Assembly (NCBI RefSeq): GCF_029027405.1
Contig: NZ_CP093396.1
Coordinates: forward strand, 1,302,001 to 1,366,000
Source of the DNA: Sulfurimonas sp.
GTDB taxonomy: Bacteria > Campylobacterota > Campylobacteria > Campylobacterales > Sulfurimonadaceae
Reading direction: 5' to 3'
DNA: 64,000 nt
The notes under the pieces were generated by a model, which was not told the DNA's origin, did not search any database, and worked only from the letters and a program-made list of their open reading frames with translations. The translations under genes were made by a program, and so were the position numbers. Below are positions 61,809-64,000 of this stretch, piece by piece. Each line of letters opens with the position of its first letter. Positions within the stretch are counted from its first letter, which is position 1.

Positions 61809-61856
61809 GACAACTCCTTTTAAGTTTATTAAGATTAATGCAAGTATACCATACAA

Positions 61857-62052
61857 AAAATGTAATAGTATAACAGATGTACAACAAATTTATCTAAAAG
61901 AACTTAAATATATCGACAAATATGTCAATTATATAAATAATTTTATATTTAAAGTAAAAGAATTACAGTTCTTTTTTTGCACATATAGTCATGATTCTAA
62001 AGAAAAAAAGATATTATTTTGTACCTTAAGGGTAATGTTTTTTTCGAATTTT
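61857..62052. other. AT-rich intergenic stretch before the IS cluster
   Basis: No supported gene or strong hairpin. It probably carries the promoter for the small basic/DUF2335 pair near its left end and ends at the IS3 fragment. Confidence 0.4.
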
Positions 62053-62174
62053 ATACTACCCCAATATGTCAAGACAACTTTTTCAAAAATCTAATTCCCT
62101 AAATACCTGTTACCCTATGCTACATTTTCACTAGATTTAGTGTAATTCTCATCATTTATTTTTAAACTATCATT
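62053..62174 (-). mobile_element. IS3-family left-end fragment
   Basis: Identical or nearly so to the first about 120 bp of the IS3 copies at 34210 and 35022, from ATACTACCCC through the end of the transposase gene, then cut off where the palindrome at 62175 starts. Confidence 0.88.
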
Positions 62175-62247
62175 ATACTACCCCAAGAAAATCAAACAAC
62201 TATTTCTAAAGTTTTACTCTTTTAAGAATTAAACTTTAGAAATAGTT

Positions 62248-63505
62248 GAACCCTCTGAACAATCAAGCAATTTAACTTAACCTCCTTCAAACCAATAATT
62301 AGCTAAAATAGATATACTAAGAAGCTAAGTTTGAGGGATAAATATGCAACTAAGTTTTTTTGACCATGCCATGAAATACCAAGGTGGTAAGAAGAGTATG
62401 AAGTTTCTAAATGAGATGAAAGAGATTATTCCATTTGAAGCAATTGAGAAAATACTTATAGAGAAAAATGTATATAAACCTAACAAAGGTAAGACAGGAA
62501 GACCATCTATCATTGCAAAGATATTAGTAGGCTCACTCTTCTTGCAGAATTGGTATGGATTGTCAGATCCAATGACACGTGTGACAGTTTCCTTACCAGA
62601 AACTGTAGAAGAGCTTATACATGACCGTATAAGCTTTAGAAAGTTTCTTGATATTAAAGATGAAGACACTATTCCAGATGAGACTACAATTTGTAAATTT
62701 AGAAACAAACTTATAAAAGAAGAGCTGCTAGGTTCAATATTTGAAGAAGTAAAAAAGATGATGGAATCTAAAAGACTTATACTCAATGAGGGAACTCTTA
62801 TAGACGCTACTCTCATCCACTCAAGCGAACCAAAGAGAAAAAAAGATGACAAGGGTAAAGTTATTTCAAATAAAGCCCATGATTCTGATGCAACCTATAC
62901 TTCAAAAAGAGGTCGTAAACATCATGGATTAAAGATGCATATAGCAACTGATACAAACGGTATCATCAAAAAAGTAATAGCTACAACTGCATCAACTCAT
63001 GATAGTACTCAATTCGATGAACTTACTCAAGATGAAGATAAAGCTATCTTTGCAGATAGCGGCTATATGCAAAAGGCAAGAAAAGTGGCACTAAGAGCAA
63101 AAGGTATTTTTGCTGGTATAGTTGAAAGACGAGTAAGAGGTCAATCGAAACTAAGACCTAAACAATCAAGAAATAATACAAGATTCTCAAAGATAAGATG
63201 TCTCGTGGAATTACCATTCGCATTTATAAAACAACATATGAACTTCAGAAAAACCAGATATCGGGGAATAGATAAAAATCAACAACACTTTTTTATGTTG
63301 GCTGCTTGTTATAATCTGAGACGGACACCTGCACTGGTAAGGGCTAGGAACTGATACAAAAGGAACAAAATAAGGTTCTAACATGCTAATAAATAGTAGA
63401 AATATAGAAAAACAAGACAGAAACTCACTTCAAAATTGAAAGAGAATTTTTAAAATGATAGAATATTAGTATAAAGAAGAATCATCTGGCTTGTTCAGAG
63501 GGTTC
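62248..63505 (+). mobile_element. IS5-family element (about 1258 bp)
   Basis: Terminal inverted repeats GAACCCTCTGAACAA / TTGTTCAGAGGGTTC are flanked by a 4-bp direct repeat AGTT (62244-62247 and 63506-63509). It holds one intact transposase gene and is inserted in one arm of the IS3-derived palindrome. Confidence 0.88.
62344..63354 (+). CDS. IS5-family transposase
   Basis: A 336-aa transposase: DUF772-type N-terminus (G-R-P-S-I-I-A-K-I-L-V-G, R-K-F-L-D-I), then a DDE domain with L-I-D-A-T-L-I, F-A-D-S-G-Y and the acidic residue in R-C-L-V-E-L-P-F-A. Full length and apparently intact. Start ATG 62344 follows a GAGGG site. Confidence 0.93.
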   Translation: MQLSFFDHAMKYQGGKKSMKFLNEMKEIIPFEAIEKILIEKNVYKPNKGKTGRPSIIAKILVGSLFLQNWYGLSDPMTRVTVSLPETVEELIHDRISFRKFLDIKDEDTIPDETTICKFRNKLIKEELLGSIFEEVKKMMESKRLILNEGTLIDATLIHSSEPKRKKDDKGKVISNKAHDSDATYTSKRGRKHHGLKMHIATDTNGIIKKVIATTASTHDSTQFDELTQDEDKAIFADSGYMQKARKVALRAKGIFAGIVERRVRGQSKLRPKQSRNNTRFSKIRCLVELPFAFIKQHMNFRKTRYRGIDKNQQHFFMLAACYNLRRTPALVRARN

Positions 63506-63668
63506 AGTTGTTTGATTTTCTTGGGGTAGTATATTTCTCATTATACACAAAAATAAAACTATAACCATTTTGTAACCATAAGCACTCTAAATCATAGTAA
63601 AGTTATTACAAATATGTCCTAAATCCCTTAATCAGCGTGTTTCTTAAATTCTACTATAATTCTTCGCA
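63506..63668. other. End of IS cluster and promoter region of the hydrolase gene
   Basis: Right part of the IS3-derived palindrome to 63532, then about 135 bp AT-rich DNA before the hydrolase gene. No gene; a promoter is expected here but no clean hexamer pair stands out. Confidence 0.4.
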
Positions 63669-64000
63669 TGATTTACATAGCTTTTTTATTTTTTACATTT
63701 TTGATTTTAATTTATGCTTTTTATGAGTGGCAATATCATATGATTTTTACTCCAACCTTGCATAGAGAGAGTGAGCTTGACGATAAATTTGAGATGCTTA
63801 GTATAAACAATGAAGATGGAATTGAGCTTGAAGGTGTTGTTTTTACTCCAAAAGAGTTTAAAAATACGATGCTCTTTTTTGGTGGTCGTTCACACGATGT
63901 AGTAGGTTTGATTAAAAAACTATCACTTACTTACCCAACACTTAGGATTATCTCTTTTAACTACCGTTCTTATGGAAAAAGTGAGGGTGTAGCAAGTGAG
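63669..64000 (+). CDS. Alpha/beta hydrolase (3' end outside window)
   Basis: The first 110 residues: an N-terminal membrane anchor (F-L-F-F-T-F-L-I-L-I-Y-A-F-Y), then beta-strands V-V-F-T-P and M-L-F-F-G-G-R-S-H-D and the hydrolase segment S-F-N-Y-R-S-Y-G-K-S-E-G that precedes the nucleophile elbow. Similar to serine-aminopeptidase/Bem46-like hydrolases. The catalytic part is beyond the edge, so activity cannot be judged. Confidence 0.8.

Larger units (their letters stand above)
62175..63532. repeat. 96-bp perfect palindrome from the IS3 right end (MITE-like), split by IS5
   Basis: After removing the IS5-family element and one AGTT repeat, 62175-62247 plus 63510-63532 form a palindrome with perfect 40-bp arms, each ending in ATACTACCCC/GGGGTAGTAT, around a 16-nt loop. 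The arm equals the last 40 bp of the complete IS3 element at its right end. Confidence 0.85.

Noticed and set aside
61735-62094. Plus-strand open frame of 119 codons
   Set aside because: Its first part is antisense to the small basic gene, its end runs into the IS3 fragment, and it has no recognisable domain.
62325-62852. Minus-strand open frame of 175 codons opposite the IS5 transposase
   Set aside because: Ser/Phe-rich translation without domain match; the transposase frame has DDE motifs and a proper start.
1-64000. CRISPR array, rRNA, tRNA or prophage
   Set aside because: No regularly spaced repeats, no cas genes, no rRNA or tRNA signatures, and no phage structural genes were found on reading both strands.

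Overview
The window is AT-rich, densely packed bacterial DNA that looks like a Campylobacterota (Epsilonproteobacteria) chromosome, most likely a Sulfurimonas-like sulfur-cycle bacterium. The signs are a 4Fe-4S APS-reductase sulfate assimilation operon, a single-chain Dld-type D-lactate dehydrogenase, an M16 peptidase-pyrD pair, an Hcp-like Sel1 protein, Fur-type regulators and the overall protein style. No rRNA, tRNA or CRISPR array was seen. Genus assignment is inference.

Layout. 1-2.2 kb: end of a family-4 uracil-DNA glycosylase gene, an exported protein and a YbgC thioesterase. 2.2-8.6 kb: sulfur assimilation on the minus strand (DUF2061-cysH-cysD-cysN-sulfite reductase, then rrf2-cysK), with two strong sigma70-type promoters that share a near-identical 19-bp motif. 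8.7-16.9 kb: a lipoprotein gene, then a type I restriction-modification operon carrying a MazF-like toxin, an RHH/RelE toxin-antitoxin pair with its own promoter, and a YgjP-like metallopeptidase. 16.9-26.8 kb: housekeeping genes (D-lactate dehydrogenase, M16 peptidase, pyrD, DUF4197, a two-sensor diguanylate cyclase, cysS).

26.9-54.3 kb is an iron-homeostasis region and the most interesting part. A tight minus-strand operon encodes a small HMA-like protein, a membrane-anchored ferritin-like protein, three small membrane proteins and a P1B-type ATPase with an unusual S-C-A membrane motif. It sits directly downstream of a Fur-family regulator and closely resembles the six-gene fez operons that build ferrosomes, membrane-bounded iron-storage organelles. 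Around it lie flavodoxin with an unrecognised partner gene and an EAL protein (Fur box between them), an FTR1 iron permease operon led by a 1.1-kaa fusion of membrane helices, beta-propeller and hexaheme cytochrome, an FbpABC ferric-iron ABC transporter, a porin behind a Fur box, a second Fur-family regulator, and superoxide reductase. Together they form a plausible import, reduction/oxidation, storage and stress circuit under Fur-type control.

34.0-37.2 kb is a nested insertion: an IS256-type element (8-bp target duplication) split by a tandem of one truncated and one complete IS3-family element (4-bp target duplication). 54.4-61.9 kb holds glyS, an FkbM methyltransferase, a trypsin-like protease, an MnmC2-like FAD oxidoreductase and small unknown genes. 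62.0-63.5 kb is a second IS cluster: an IS3 end fragment plus a perfect 96-bp palindrome built from the IS3 right end, interrupted by an intact IS5-family element. The window ends inside an alpha/beta hydrolase gene.
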